Positions 24,636 to 33,126 of a stretch of 64,000 bases of DNA are shown here, in pieces. Made by a program: the position numbers and the translations under genes. Source of the DNA: Amorphoplanes digitatis (GTDB lineage: Bacteria; Actinomycetota; Actinomycetes; Mycobacteriales; Micromonosporaceae); the NCBI RefSeq assembly GCF_014205335.1, contig NZ_JACHNH010000001.1, positions 5,884,501 to 5,948,500 on the forward strand, in the 5' to 3' direction. The notes beneath the pieces are model-generated. The model was given only the letters and a program-made list of their open reading frames with translations, ran no database searches and was not told the origin of the DNA. The first letter of the stretch is position 1. The number at the start of each line of letters is the position of its first letter.

Positions 24636-25085
24636 TCAGTGTGCGTGATGGTAATGGTGCACCACCGCGTGGCCCCGGCCCCGCGAGATCATCCACCGGT
24701 TCACCGGGGTGGTCAGCACGAACGCCACCACCAGCGAGAACGCCAGGGCGCCCCAGAACAGCGCACTGGTCAGCCCGGCGTCCATCGCGCCGGGCACCGC
24801 GACGATGACCGCGTTGTCGATCAGCTCCATCACGGCGATCGAGACGGTGTCGGCCGCCAGCGCGATCTTCAGCGCGGCCCGGAGGCCGACGCCGGCGCGC
24901 AGCACGCCCCGCATGGTCAGCGCGTAGCCGAACACGAACGCCAGGGCGATCGAGAGCGCCACGGTGGCGGCGTTGTGCAGCCCGGCCGCGGTGCCGATCA
25001 CCATGCCGAGCACCTCGCCGATCGCGCAGCCGGTGAGGCAGTGCAGCGTCGCCGCCGCCGCAGTCCTCCATGTCGCCTGAGTCAT
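24636..25085 (-). CDS. DUF4396 membrane protein
   Basis: 149 aa, four hydrophobic segments (e.g. FVFGYALTMRGVLRAGVGLR, TSALFWGALAFSLVVAFVLT) and a His-rich C-terminus (HAVVHHYHHAH). HCLTGCAIGEVLGM and PVNRWMISRGRGHA are the typical ends of DUF4396. The ATG at 25085 is 7 nt after a TATATT box, so the mRNA is probably leaderless. A perfect CsoR-like palindrome occupies the promoter spacer, and the His tail fits a metal-related role, probably copper. No biochemical function is established for the family. Confidence 0.8.
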   Translation of the reverse strand: MTQATWRTAAAATLHCLTGCAIGEVLGMVIGTAAGLHNAATVALSIALAFVFGYALTMRGVLRAGVGLRAALKIALAADTVSIAVMELIDNAVIVAVPGAMDAGLTSALFWGALAFSLVVAFVLTTPVNRWMISRGRGHAVVHHYHHAH

Positions 25086-25092
25086 GCGGGCC

Positions 25093-25121
25093 AATATACC
25101 CCCCAGGGGTATATCCCGCAA
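25093..25121 (-). promoter_or_regulatory. Promoter with embedded CsoR-like copper operator
   Basis: Read leftward: -35 TTGCGG (25121-25116), a 17-nt spacer, -10 TATATT (25098-25093), then 7 nt to the ATG. Between and overlapping the boxes is ATATACCCC-CCA-GGGGTATAT (25094-25114), a perfect 9-bp-arm palindrome of the form bound by CsoR-type copper repressors. No csoR gene is in the window. Confidence 0.8.
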
Positions 25122-25194
25122 CGGCGTCCGCCGATCTGGCCATGCGGTCGGCCGATCCCTCCTAGCCTGAAGAAGGGCGAGCACGGGGGAAACA

Positions 25195-25932
25195 GTGGCC
25201 AAGCAACCGGGCAAGGGCGCAAGGACGGTCGCCGTGAAGGCCGACGGCGGGCCGCGGTGGCCGCTGATCGTCGGCGCGGTCGTCATCGTCGGGCTGGTCG
25301 TCGCGATCGTGGTCACGATCGTGAAGAGCGGCGACACCGATTCCACGGTCCGGCCCGCCGTGTCCGGTCCGGTCGTGCCGCCGCAGGGCAGCGAGGACGG
25401 CGCGCTGGTCACCGGCCGCGCCGAGGCACCGGTCCGGCTGGAGGTGTACGCGGACTACATGTGCCCGTACTGCGGCCGGTTCGAACGCGCCAACGGCGCC
25501 GAGATCGCCCGGCTGATCGGCGCCGGCACCGTGCGCCAGTACCTGCACCCGCTGGCCTTCCTCGACGAGCAGTCGGAGGGGACCCGCTACTCCAGCCGGG
25601 CCGCCAACGCCGCCGCGACCGTGCAGGACCAGGCGCCGGACAAGCTGCTCGCGTTCAACGCGGCGCTCTACGCCGACCAGCCCGCCGAGGGCAGCAAGGG
25701 CCTGTCCGACGAGCAGATCGCCGGGCTGGCCCGCCAGGCCGGCGTGCCGGAGCCGGTCGTCGCCACGTTCGACCGGGGGACCTTCGAGCCGTGGGTCGCC
25801 GCCGGAACCGACGCGGCGTTCGCCGCGGGCCTCCAGGGCACGCCGTTCGTGAAGATCGACGGCAAGGTGTTCGAGGGCGACCTGTACACGGTCGGCCCGC
25901 TGACCCAGGCGATCACCCAGGCGGCCGGCTGA
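25195..25932 (+). CDS. DsbA-like membrane-anchored thioredoxin-fold protein
   Basis: 245 aa from a GTG preceded by GGGGGA. There is a single N-terminal anchor (PLIVGAVVIVGLVVAIVVTI) followed by an extracytoplasmic thioredoxin fold with active-site CPYC (C90, C93 in YADYMCPYCGRF) and the cis-Pro in GLQGTPFVKIDG. It introduces or shuffles disulfides in secreted proteins. It overlaps the VKOR gene by 1 bp (TGATG), which would reoxidise it. Divergent from DUF4396 across the copper-type operator. Confidence 0.92.
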   Translation: MAKQPGKGARTVAVKADGGPRWPLIVGAVVIVGLVVAIVVTIVKSGDTDSTVRPAVSGPVVPPQGSEDGALVTGRAEAPVRLEVYADYMCPYCGRFERANGAEIARLIGAGTVRQYLHPLAFLDEQSEGTRYSSRAANAAATVQDQAPDKLLAFNAALYADQPAEGSKGLSDEQIAGLARQAGVPEPVVATFDRGTFEPWVAAGTDAAFAAGLQGTPFVKIDGKVFEGDLYTVGPLTQAITQAAG

Positions 25933-26552
25933 TGCGGGACCCGCTGACCTGGTTCCGTCAGCTGCGCCACGCCGACGCCTGGATCTACGGCACGATGCTG
26001 TTCTCGGCGTGCCTGAGCCTGCTTGCCTCGTTCGTCCTGTCGGTCGACGCGGTGCGCCTGGCCGCGGACCCGCACCTCAACCTCTCCTGCGACATCAACG
26101 ACGTGATCAGCTGCGGCACGGTCGCGGAGAGCTGGCAGGCGCAGCTGTTCGGCTTCCCGAACGCGTTCCTCGGGCTGGTCGCGGAGCCCGTCGTGATCAC
26201 CATCGCCGTCGCGAGCCTGGCGGGGGTCCGGTTCCCCCGCGGGTTCATGTTCGCCGCCCAGGTGGTCTACACCGTCGGCGTCGTCTTCGCGTACTGGCTG
26301 CTGTACCAGGCGATGGTCAACATCGGCGCGCTGTGCCCGTGGTGCCTGCTGGTCACCGTCTCCACCACGCTGGTCTTCGGCACGCTCACCCACGTGAACA
26401 TCCGGGACGACAACCTGTATCTGCCCGAGCGGGCGCAGCGGGCCGCGGCCCGCTTCATCGACGCGGACTACGACGTCCTCGTGATCACGATCTGGCTGCT
26501 CACCCTCGCCCTGATCGTCGTCAGCAAGTACGGCACCGCGCTGTTCGGCTGA
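25932..26552 (+). CDS. Vitamin K epoxide reductase family protein (VKOR)
   Basis: 206 aa with five membrane helices. The four redox cysteines are present: C53 and C61 in the loop LSCDINDVISCG, and CPWC (C135, C138) in GALCPWCLLVTV. Actinobacterial VKOR passes electrons from the DsbA-like partner to menaquinone. It is translationally coupled to the DsbA gene. The 3' end overlaps the convergent serine hydrolase gene by 32 bp. Confidence 0.93.
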   Translation: MRDPLTWFRQLRHADAWIYGTMLFSACLSLLASFVLSVDAVRLAADPHLNLSCDINDVISCGTVAESWQAQLFGFPNAFLGLVAEPVVITIAVASLAGVRFPRGFMFAAQVVYTVGVVFAYWLLYQAMVNIGALCPWCLLVTVSTTLVFGTLTHVNIRDDNLYLPERAQRAAARFIDADYDVLVITIWLLTLALIVVSKYGTALFG

Positions 26553-27561
26553 CGGGCAGGCGGTGGCAGATGAACTCGGAGACCTGCGAGGCGATGGGCG
26601 GGTCGAGGTTGGCCAGCACGGCGACGACATGGCCGGAGTCGGGAAAAATCGTCAGCTCGGCGCTCGCGCCCGGCGATCCGCCGGTGTGGCCGAGCGTACG
26701 GATGCCGTAGACCGTGCGATCGACGAAGCCGTAGGCGACGCACCTGCCGCTCCAGCCGGCGTTCAGCTTCGCCGTGGTCATCAGGGCGGTGTGCCGCGCG
26801 TCGAGCAGCCGGTTGCCGGTCAGCGCGGTGGCGAACCGCCACAGGTCCTCGACAGTGGTGTAGCCGCCGCCCGCGGGCGAGCCCCGGTACGGCAGGGTGT
26901 CGGTGTCGCGGAAGACCTGCCCGTCCTCGGCCGTGTATCCGACGGCCAGATCGGCCACCGGCGTGTCGAACGGCAGCGCGCCGCTGCGCCGCATCCCCGC
27001 CGGCGCGAACACGTGGTCGTCGACGTAGTCGTAGTAGCTCTGCCCGCTGACCCGCTCGATCACGGCGCCCAGCAGGATGAACCCGTAGTTGCTGTAGTCG
27101 AACCAGGCGCCGGGCTCGAAGCGCCGTGCCCGCTCGCCGAACAGCCGCAGGTAGTCCGCGACGGTGCGGAGCTCGGTGCGATGTTCCTCGTACTCCGGCG
27201 AGAAGAAGTCCCCGGTGCCGCCGGTGTGGGTCAGCAGGTGATGGACGGTGACCTTGCTGGCGACCTCGGAGTTGGGGTAGTCGCTCAGGTAGGTGCCCAC
27301 CGGCGCGTCGGGATCCACCAGGCCGGCCTGGATCAGCCGCACCACCGCCACCGCGGTGAACATCTTGGTGAGCGAACCGTTGCGGAAGCGGGTCGACACC
27401 TCGTTCGGGATCTTCCGCTCCCGGTCCGCCATGCCGTACGCCTCGGCCAGGATCCTCTCGTCGCGCCGACAGACCAGCACGGCTCCGGCGAATCGCTCCT
27501 GTTCGGACTCCGGTGCCGCGATCGCCCGGAAGCCGCGCATCCATTCGTCAGCGTCACCCAT
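26521..27561 (-). CDS. Serine hydrolase of the beta-lactamase class C / esterase family
   Basis: 346 aa. The nucleophile motif SLTK is at 63-66, the second motif YSN at 156-158, and an HTG motif (LGHTGGSPGASAELT) takes the KTG place. HLLTHTGGTGDFF is the usual HLLTHTSG segment. No signal peptide is seen, so it is probably cytosolic and acts as an esterase, D-aminopeptidase or transacylase rather than as a resistance enzyme. The C-terminal tail (HRLPVSRTARCRTC) overlaps the VKOR gene. Confidence 0.85.
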   Translation of the reverse strand: MGDADEWMRGFRAIAAPESEQERFAGAVLVCRRDERILAEAYGMADRERKIPNEVSTRFRNGSLTKMFTAVAVVRLIQAGLVDPDAPVGTYLSDYPNSEVASKVTVHHLLTHTGGTGDFFSPEYEEHRTELRTVADYLRLFGERARRFEPGAWFDYSNYGFILLGAVIERVSGQSYYDYVDDHVFAPAGMRRSGALPFDTPVADLAVGYTAEDGQVFRDTDTLPYRGSPAGGGYTTVEDLWRFATALTGNRLLDARHTALMTTAKLNAGWSGRCVAYGFVDRTVYGIRTLGHTGGSPGASAELTIFPDSGHVVAVLANLDPPIASQVSEFICHRLPVSRTARCRTC

Positions 27562-27610
27562 CCCGCGACGCTATGCCGACAGCCGCGGGCCGCACACCGA
27601 ATTAACCGCT

Positions 27611-27933
27611 AGCGTCGGCCCTCTGCTCCAGCTGCACCGGATCGACCCGGAGACGCCGCTCGCCGATCAGCTCGGGACGCTGCGCGAGCTGCGGGCCGAG
27701 GGCAAGATCGGGCGGATCGGGACGGCGGCGGGTGTCGCCGCCGTGGCGGCCGAGGTCGGCGCCACCGTGACCCAGGTCTCGCTCGCCTGGCTGCTGCACC
27801 GTTCGCCGTTGATGCTGCCGATTCCGGATACCGCCCGGGTGGAGCATCTCGAGGAGAACCTGGCCGCCGAGGGCTTCGCCTCTCCCCCGCCCAGCTCACC
27901 GTCCTGGACGGACTGCGAGAGGTCAGGTCGTGA
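27611..27933 (+). pseudogene. Aldo/keto reductase relic
   Basis: The frame encodes LLQLHRIDPETPLADQLGTL and LRELRAEGKIGRIG, then jumps directly to GVAAVAAEVGATVTQVSLAW and LLHRSPLMLPIPDTARVEHL. The last part continues in another frame as LSPAQLTVLDGLREVRS to the TGA at 27931. These are the C-terminal half of an aldo/keto reductase with an internal deletion and a frameshift; the N-terminal catalytic Asp/Tyr/Lys part is missing. Confidence 0.8.
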
Positions 27934-28738
27934 AGATGGTGAAGGCCACCTGACGGACCGCGCCGCCGGCGCGGAACTGAAGGAACAGCCGCTTGTCGCC
28001 GCGTTCGGCGAAGGCGGCGTGGAAGGCGAGCACGCCGTCCGCCGGCGCGGCGCCGGTGGCGTTGGCCGGCAGCGGGTGCAGGTGCTTGAGGCCCTGCGTG
28101 CGCACCTCGAAGTTGGACAGGTGCGCGTACGCGCCGAGGTACGGCTCCAGCGCCGCCGGCCGGCCGTCGCGGAGCACCTGGAACCGCAGCGCGGTCTGCG
28201 TGCCCGAGGCCAGGTCGGCGACGCCGTCGAGGCGGCGCACGGTGTACGGGCCCGACCTGATCTCCGCGCGCGGCGCGGGCACCGGCACCATGGCGGTGTC
28301 GCCGGCGATGACGAAAGGCACGCCGAGGACGGTGGGATCGGCGCCCGCGGGACGGCCGTGCGGCGTGAACTCGACGTACACCCGGTAGGCGCCGCCGTCG
28401 GTGATGGTCACCGGCGCCGTCCACGCGCCGTCGACGACCTCGGGGTGCAGGTGCTGGTAGCCGGACAGGTCGTCGCGCAGCACGTACATGTGCATCGGCC
28501 TGGTGTGCACCTGCTGGAAGTCGGTGGCCGGGCCGGCCGGGCCGGTGACGCGCAGCGACACCCGGCCCGGGCCGCGGCCGGTGGGCAGGGCCAGCGGCTC
28601 CGCGCGGAAGCCGTCGTAGGCGTCGGAGAGCCCGTCGCTGTGGTAGGCGACCCGGGAGGGCGCCGGCGCCGGGGCCGCCGACGGCGCCCGGCTGTCGGCG
28701 AACAGGTAGGCGGCCCCGGCGAAACCGGCGAGCGTCAC
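27923..28738 (-). CDS. Exported His/Met-rich protein, possible metal-related function
   Basis: 271 aa. It starts with a short hydrophobic segment (LAGFAGAAYLFA) that could be the end of a signal anchor; in-frame CTG 28765-28767 would add Arg-rich residues and overlap the previous stop, but GTG 28738 is the best standard start. Two beta-sandwich halves contain HTRPMHMYVLRDDLSGYQHL, EFTPHG and GLKHLHPL. The HxM/HLHP patterns recur in a family of actinobacterial secreted proteins of unknown role. It follows the choice-of-anchor B gene by 38 bp. Confidence 0.65.
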   Translation of the reverse strand: MTLAGFAGAAYLFADSRAPSAAPAPAPSRVAYHSDGLSDAYDGFRAEPLALPTGRGPGRVSLRVTGPAGPATDFQQVHTRPMHMYVLRDDLSGYQHLHPEVVDGAWTAPVTITDGGAYRVYVEFTPHGRPAGADPTVLGVPFVIAGDTAMVPVPAPRAEIRSGPYTVRRLDGVADLASGTQTALRFQVLRDGRPAALEPYLGAYAHLSNFEVRTQGLKHLHPLPANATGAAPADGVLAFHAAFAERGDKRLFLQFRAGGAVRQVAFTIFTT

Positions 28739-28776
28739 CGCCGCCGTCAGGCGGCGGTGACGCGAGGCGCGGCCGG

Positions 28777-30084
28777 TCAGCGTACGGCCGCCGCGCCGGT
28801 GGGCCGCACGAGGAACAGCCCGACGCCGATGCTCTGCACGGCGACCACTCCGTTCTTCAGGTACGGCAGGGCCATCCAGCTGCCGCTGTAGCCGCTGGCG
28901 TTGGAGGCCGGGTCGACGTCGAAGTAGCCGACCTCGGGCAGCTGTGCCGAGGCGGCGGACGAGGTGTCGAGGATCCGCAGGCCGCCGCGGTAGGCCGCCT
29001 GGTAGTGCCGATTGCCGACCGTGTAGCCGTTGTGGTTGACGAACTCGCCGCGGACGGCGACGTCCTTGCCGACGTAGCGGGCGGCGTCGAGCTTCTCGAT
29101 GTTGTAGACGAACTCGGGGCTGCCGCCGCGCGTGCTGATCGTCTCGTCGTTGACGATCATGTGCTTGTAGTCGGCGGTCGCGAAGCCCTGGTGGATGAAG
29201 CTGGCGCCCGGGTGGGTGACGCTGGACAGGACCTTGATGTTCGCCTTGTCGGTGACGTCGAGGATCTGGAACCGCTTGCCCTGGCCGGTGAAGTTGAACG
29301 CGATCTCCCGGCCGGTGTACCGGGTGTCCGGGCCGGCGTAGTTCACCACGACGGATTCGTGCGAATAGACCTCACGGTTGTAGCACCCGACCTGCCGGAG
29401 CGTGAGCGCCGTCTTGATGTCGTAGATGGTGAGGCCCTTGCTACAGGTGCTCGCCCCGGAGACGTACAGGAAGCCGGTGGTCTGGTTGATCCACAGGGTG
29501 TGGCTGTTCGTCAGGCCGGTGAAGCGGGCGTCGGCGGTGAACGTCTGCGGTGTGGTCACGCCGCGCAATTTGTTGAGGTTGAAGATCTGGATGCCGTGCG
29601 ATACCGAATCCTTGCCGATGTAGGCGTAGTTCCGGTAGGTGCGGATGTCGCACCAGGACGAGCTGACGCCATTCGCGGACGGCAGATTCCCGAGGTATCT
29701 CGGGTTGCCCGGGTCGGTGACGTTGACGAAGGACACGCCGTTGGAGCGGCAGTACAGAATGTATTCGTTGCTGTCGGTGGTGTCGGACCAGTACCACATG
29801 CTCGACGAGCCGCCGCCGCCCAGCGCGGACTGCGGCAGGAAGCTGAGCAGGTCGACGTTCTTGCACGGGTACTTGTCGGCGAGGCCGTTGACGCAGGTCA
29901 CCGGCGCGCCGGCGAGTCGCTCGCCGCTGCGCCAGGTGGGCTCGTAGATGCGGAGCAGCTCCGCCTGCTCGGTCTTGCCCTCCGGGGTGTCCGGGTCGTG
30001 CGCGGTGGCCGGCGGACCCGCGAAGGCCAGCAACAGCAGGAGCGTGGTGGCGGCAAGCGTCGTGCGACGTACTCCTCGGAGCAT
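28777..30084 (-). CDS. Choice-of-anchor B family secreted protein (LVIVD-like beta-propeller)
   Basis: 435 aa from the ATG at 30084 (AAAGGG 10 nt upstream). It has a signal peptide ending PPATAHD. Repeats with the pattern VSFVNVTDPGNPRYLGNLP, GIQIFNLNKLRGV, GLTIYDIKTAL, RFQILDVTDKANIKVL and GLRILDTSS indicate a propeller of LVIVD type. Six cysteines suggest disulfides, fitting the nearby DsbA/VKOR pair. Extracellular; function unknown. A good promoter lies about 70-100 bp upstream. Confidence 0.85.
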   Translation of the reverse strand: MLRGVRRTTLAATTLLLLLAFAGPPATAHDPDTPEGKTEQAELLRIYEPTWRSGERLAGAPVTCVNGLADKYPCKNVDLLSFLPQSALGGGGSSSMWYWSDTTDSNEYILYCRSNGVSFVNVTDPGNPRYLGNLPSANGVSSSWCDIRTYRNYAYIGKDSVSHGIQIFNLNKLRGVTTPQTFTADARFTGLTNSHTLWINQTTGFLYVSGASTCSKGLTIYDIKTALTLRQVGCYNREVYSHESVVVNYAGPDTRYTGREIAFNFTGQGKRFQILDVTDKANIKVLSSVTHPGASFIHQGFATADYKHMIVNDETISTRGGSPEFVYNIEKLDAARYVGKDVAVRGEFVNHNGYTVGNRHYQAAYRGGLRILDTSSAASAQLPEVGYFDVDPASNASGYSGSWMALPYLKNGVVAVQSIGVGLFLVRPTGAAAVR

Positions 30085-30375
30085 GGTCAACGCCCTTTCG
30101 CGCGGAGGAGTCGGCGCGGGCAGGGTGTGGCACGCGCCGGGTGCGTGCCTGAACGCTAGGCATCCATTCGATGCACGTCAATATAGATGGGATGGTTTGG
30201 GCGCCATATTCATACGGAAGCGTACCGTCATATCGCACGGCAGATAGGCCAGACGTTATGAACGTATCCGGATGGTCAGACGTTGGTATTCGTCGATTCG
30301 GTGCGCCACGGCGACGGGCGGGGGTCATCCTCGAACGGAACGCCTGCCGCCGGATACCGATGGGGTGACGGAACC
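30085..30375. other. Divergent intergenic region between the anchor-B gene and adhE
   Basis: 291 bp of lower GC than its surroundings. It holds the leftward promoter at 30153-30181, a short perfect palindrome ACGTT-ATG-AACGT (30253-30265) and a direct repeat CAGACGTT (30250-30257, 30277-30284). The last two lie 90-125 bp upstream of adhE and are candidate sites for redox or oxygen control. I see no ORF, Rex box or DosR box here. Confidence 0.45.
30153..30181 (-). promoter_or_regulatory. Promoter of the choice-of-anchor B gene
   Basis: TTGACG (30181-30176), 17 nt, TAGCGT (30158-30153), read leftward. This is a close match to the housekeeping consensus and predicts a 5' UTR of about 60 nt. Confidence 0.65.
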
Positions 30376-33045
30376 ATGACCGATGTCTCGATCATGATCG
30401 ATGGCCTGGCGTCCGCCGGGTTGAAGGCCCTCGCCGACTACGAGGCCTTCGACCAGGAGCAGATCGACCACATCGTGAAGAAGGCCTCGGTCGCGGCCCT
30501 CGACCAGCACGCCGAGCTGGCGCGACTCGCCGTCGAGGAGACCGGCCGGGGCATCTTCGAGGACAAGGCCGTCAAGAACATCTTCGCGTGCGAGCACGTC
30601 ACGCACAGCATGGCGAGCCTGCGCACCGTCGGCGTGATCAGCGAGGACGACGTCACCGGGATCACGGAGATCGCCGATCCGGTCGGCGTGATCGCCGGGA
30701 TCACCCCGACCACCAACCCGACCTCGACGGCGATCTTCAAGGCCCTGCTGGCGCTCAAGACCCGCAACCCGATCGTGTTCGCGTTCCACCCGGCCGCGCA
30801 GCGGTGCAGCGTCGCCGCGGCACGGGTCGTCCGGGACGCCGCGATCGCGGCCGGGGCGCCGGAGAACTGCATCCAGTGGATCGAGCACCCGTCCGTCGAG
30901 GCCACCACCGCCCTCATGCACCACAGCGGCATCGCCACGATCCTGGCCACCGGCGGCAACAACATGGTCAAGGCGGCGTACTCGGCGGGCAAGCCGGCGC
31001 TGGGCGTCGGTGCCGGCAACGTGCCGGCCTGGATCGAGGCGAGCGCGAAACTGCCGCGGGCCGTCAACGACATCGTGTTGTCGAAGTCGTTCGACAACGG
31101 CATGGTCTGCGCCTCCGAGCAGGCGGCGATCATCGACGACACGATTTACGACGCCGCGCTGGAGGAGTTCCGCGGGCTGGGCGCGTACCTGGTCTCCGCC
31201 GAGGAGAAGCAGAAGCTGGAGGAGTTCATCTTCGGCACCGCCGCCTTCGGCACCTCGTGCAGCGGCGCGCGGCTCAACCACGACGTGGTGGGCATGTCAC
31301 CGGCCTGGATCGCCGAGAACGCCGGGTTCAGCGTCCCGCCGGAGACCTCGGTGCTGCTGGCCGAGGTCGGCGAGGTCGGCGTGAACGAGCCGCTGACGCG
31401 GGAGAAGCTGTGCCCGGTCCTGGCCGTGCTGCGGGTCGGCTCGCGCGAGGAGGGCATGCGGGCCGCCACCGAGATGGTGGAGTTCCACGGGCTCGGCCAC
31501 AGCGCGGTGATCCACACCGAGGACCCGGACCTCGTCGTGGAGTTCGGTAAGCGGGTCAGGGCGGTCCGGGTGATCTGGAACTCGCCGGCGTCGCAGGGCG
31601 GCATCGGCGACATGTACAACGCGTTCCTGCCGTCGCTGACGCTGGGCTGCGGCAGCTACGGCGGCAACTCGGTCTCGGACAACGTGTCGGCGGTCAACCT
31701 CATCAACATCAAGCGGATCGGGCGGCGCACCAACAACATGCAGTGGTTCAAGGTGCCGTCGAAGATCTACTTCGAGCCGCACGCCATCCGCTACCTGAGC
31801 GACATGCCCGACGTGCGGCGGGTCACCGTCGTCACCGACGCGACGATGACCCGGCTCGGCTTCGTCGACCGGATCAGCCGGGTACTCCAGCGTCACCCGA
31901 ACCGGGTGGTGCTCCAGATCATCGACGACATCGAACCGGAACCGCGGATGACCACCGTCGACCGCGGCGCCGAGCTGATGCGCGCGTTCCGCCCGGACAC
32001 GATCATCGCGCTCGGCGGCGGCTCGGCGATGGACGCGGCCAAGGTGATGTGGCTCAAGTACGAGCACCCGGAGGTCGACTTCGAGGACATGCGGCAGAAG
32101 TTCTTCGACATCCGCAAGCGGGCGTTCGCGTTCCCGGCCCTCGGCGAGCGGGCCCGGCTGGTCTGCGTGCCGACGACGTCGGGCACCGGCGCGGAGGTGA
32201 CGCCGTTCGCGGTCATCACCGACCACCGCACCGGCAAGAAGTACCCGCTCGCCGACTACGCGCTGACCCCGACGGTCGCGATCGTCGATTCGGCGCTGAC
32301 CGCGAGCATGCCGCGGGCGATCGCCGCCGACAGCGGGTTCGACGCGCTCACCCACGCGATCGAGGCGTACGTGTCGGTCTACGCCAACGACTTCACCGAC
32401 GGCCTCGCCCTGCACGCCATCCGGCTGATCTTCGCCAACCTCGAGGACTCGGTGATGAACGGCGACGCCGACGCCCGGGAGCGGATGCACAACGCCGGCA
32501 CGATCGCCGGGATGGCGTTCGGCAGCGCCTTCCTCGGCATCGTGCACGCCATGTCACACACGCTCGGCGGCACGTACCACATCGCGCACGGCCGCACCAA
32601 CGCGGTGCTGCTGCCGCACGTGATCCGCTACAACGGCAGCGCGCCCTCGAAGCTGTCCGGCTGGCCGAAGTACGAGAGCTACACCGCGCCGCGGCGCTTC
32701 GCCGAGATCGCCGGCATGCTCGGCCTGCCGGCCGACAGCCCGGACGAGGCGGTGGAGGCGCTCGCCGCCGCGGTCGAGCGGCTGCGGACCGCGGTCGGCA
32801 TCGAGTCGTCGTTCGCGGAGCTCGGCATCGACGAGCAGACGTTCCTCGCCGCGCTGCCGCAGCAGGCCCTCAACGCGTACGAGGACCAGTGCGCGCCGGC
32901 CAACCCGCGCGCGCCGATGCTCGACGACATGCAGAAGCTCATGGTCGCGGCCTACCACGGGACCCGGCCGGAGCTGCCGGGGCGCCGGCCCGATGCGCGT
33001 ACCAGGGTGAAGATCCGCGCGGAGTCGCCCGCCGCCGCGCGCTGA
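30376..33045 (+). CDS. adhE: Bifunctional acetaldehyde-CoA/alcohol dehydrogenase
   Basis: 889 aa, full length. Residues 1-440 are the CoA-acylating aldehyde dehydrogenase (PTTNPTSTAIFK, AGNVPAWIE, catalytic C245 in NGMVCASEQ). Residues 455-889 are the iron-dependent alcohol dehydrogenase (LGGGSAMDAAK, CVPTTSGTGAEVTPFAVITD, and the iron-ligand segments FDALTHAIEAY, AMSHTLGGTYHIAHG). It reduces acetyl-CoA to ethanol with 2 NADH during fermentation. The ATG at 30376 is preferred over 30283. It starts an adhE-pflB-pflA cassette. Confidence 0.96.
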   Translation: MTDVSIMIDGLASAGLKALADYEAFDQEQIDHIVKKASVAALDQHAELARLAVEETGRGIFEDKAVKNIFACEHVTHSMASLRTVGVISEDDVTGITEIADPVGVIAGITPTTNPTSTAIFKALLALKTRNPIVFAFHPAAQRCSVAAARVVRDAAIAAGAPENCIQWIEHPSVEATTALMHHSGIATILATGGNNMVKAAYSAGKPALGVGAGNVPAWIEASAKLPRAVNDIVLSKSFDNGMVCASEQAAIIDDTIYDAALEEFRGLGAYLVSAEEKQKLEEFIFGTAAFGTSCSGARLNHDVVGMSPAWIAENAGFSVPPETSVLLAEVGEVGVNEPLTREKLCPVLAVLRVGSREEGMRAATEMVEFHGLGHSAVIHTEDPDLVVEFGKRVRAVRVIWNSPASQGGIGDMYNAFLPSLTLGCGSYGGNSVSDNVSAVNLINIKRIGRRTNNMQWFKVPSKIYFEPHAIRYLSDMPDVRRVTVVTDATMTRLGFVDRISRVLQRHPNRVVLQIIDDIEPEPRMTTVDRGAELMRAFRPDTIIALGGGSAMDAAKVMWLKYEHPEVDFEDMRQKFFDIRKRAFAFPALGERARLVCVPTTSGTGAEVTPFAVITDHRTGKKYPLADYALTPTVAIVDSALTASMPRAIAADSGFDALTHAIEAYVSVYANDFTDGLALHAIRLIFANLEDSVMNGDADARERMHNAGTIAGMAFGSAFLGIVHAMSHTLGGTYHIAHGRTNAVLLPHVIRYNGSAPSKLSGWPKYESYTAPRRFAEIAGMLGLPADSPDEAVEALAAAVERLRTAVGIESSFAELGIDEQTFLAALPQQALNAYEDQCAPANPRAPMLDDMQKLMVAAYHGTRPELPGRRPDARTRVKIRAESPAAAR

Positions 33046-33126
33046 CGTCAGACCGATGGCGTTCAACGGACATCCCGCGGTGGCTGGACCACCATGGGAG
33101 GTGGGACACCACCCGGGGGGATCGAC

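Noticed and set aside
27602..28891. Continuous plus-strand frame linking the aldo/keto reductase relic to downstream DNA
   Set aside because: After the relic the frame runs antisense to a well-supported secreted-protein gene; only the first part has homology.
33040..33060. TGACGTCA palindrome between adhE and pflB as a regulator site
   Set aside because: Eight bases only, near a stop codon, with no second copy; too weak to call.
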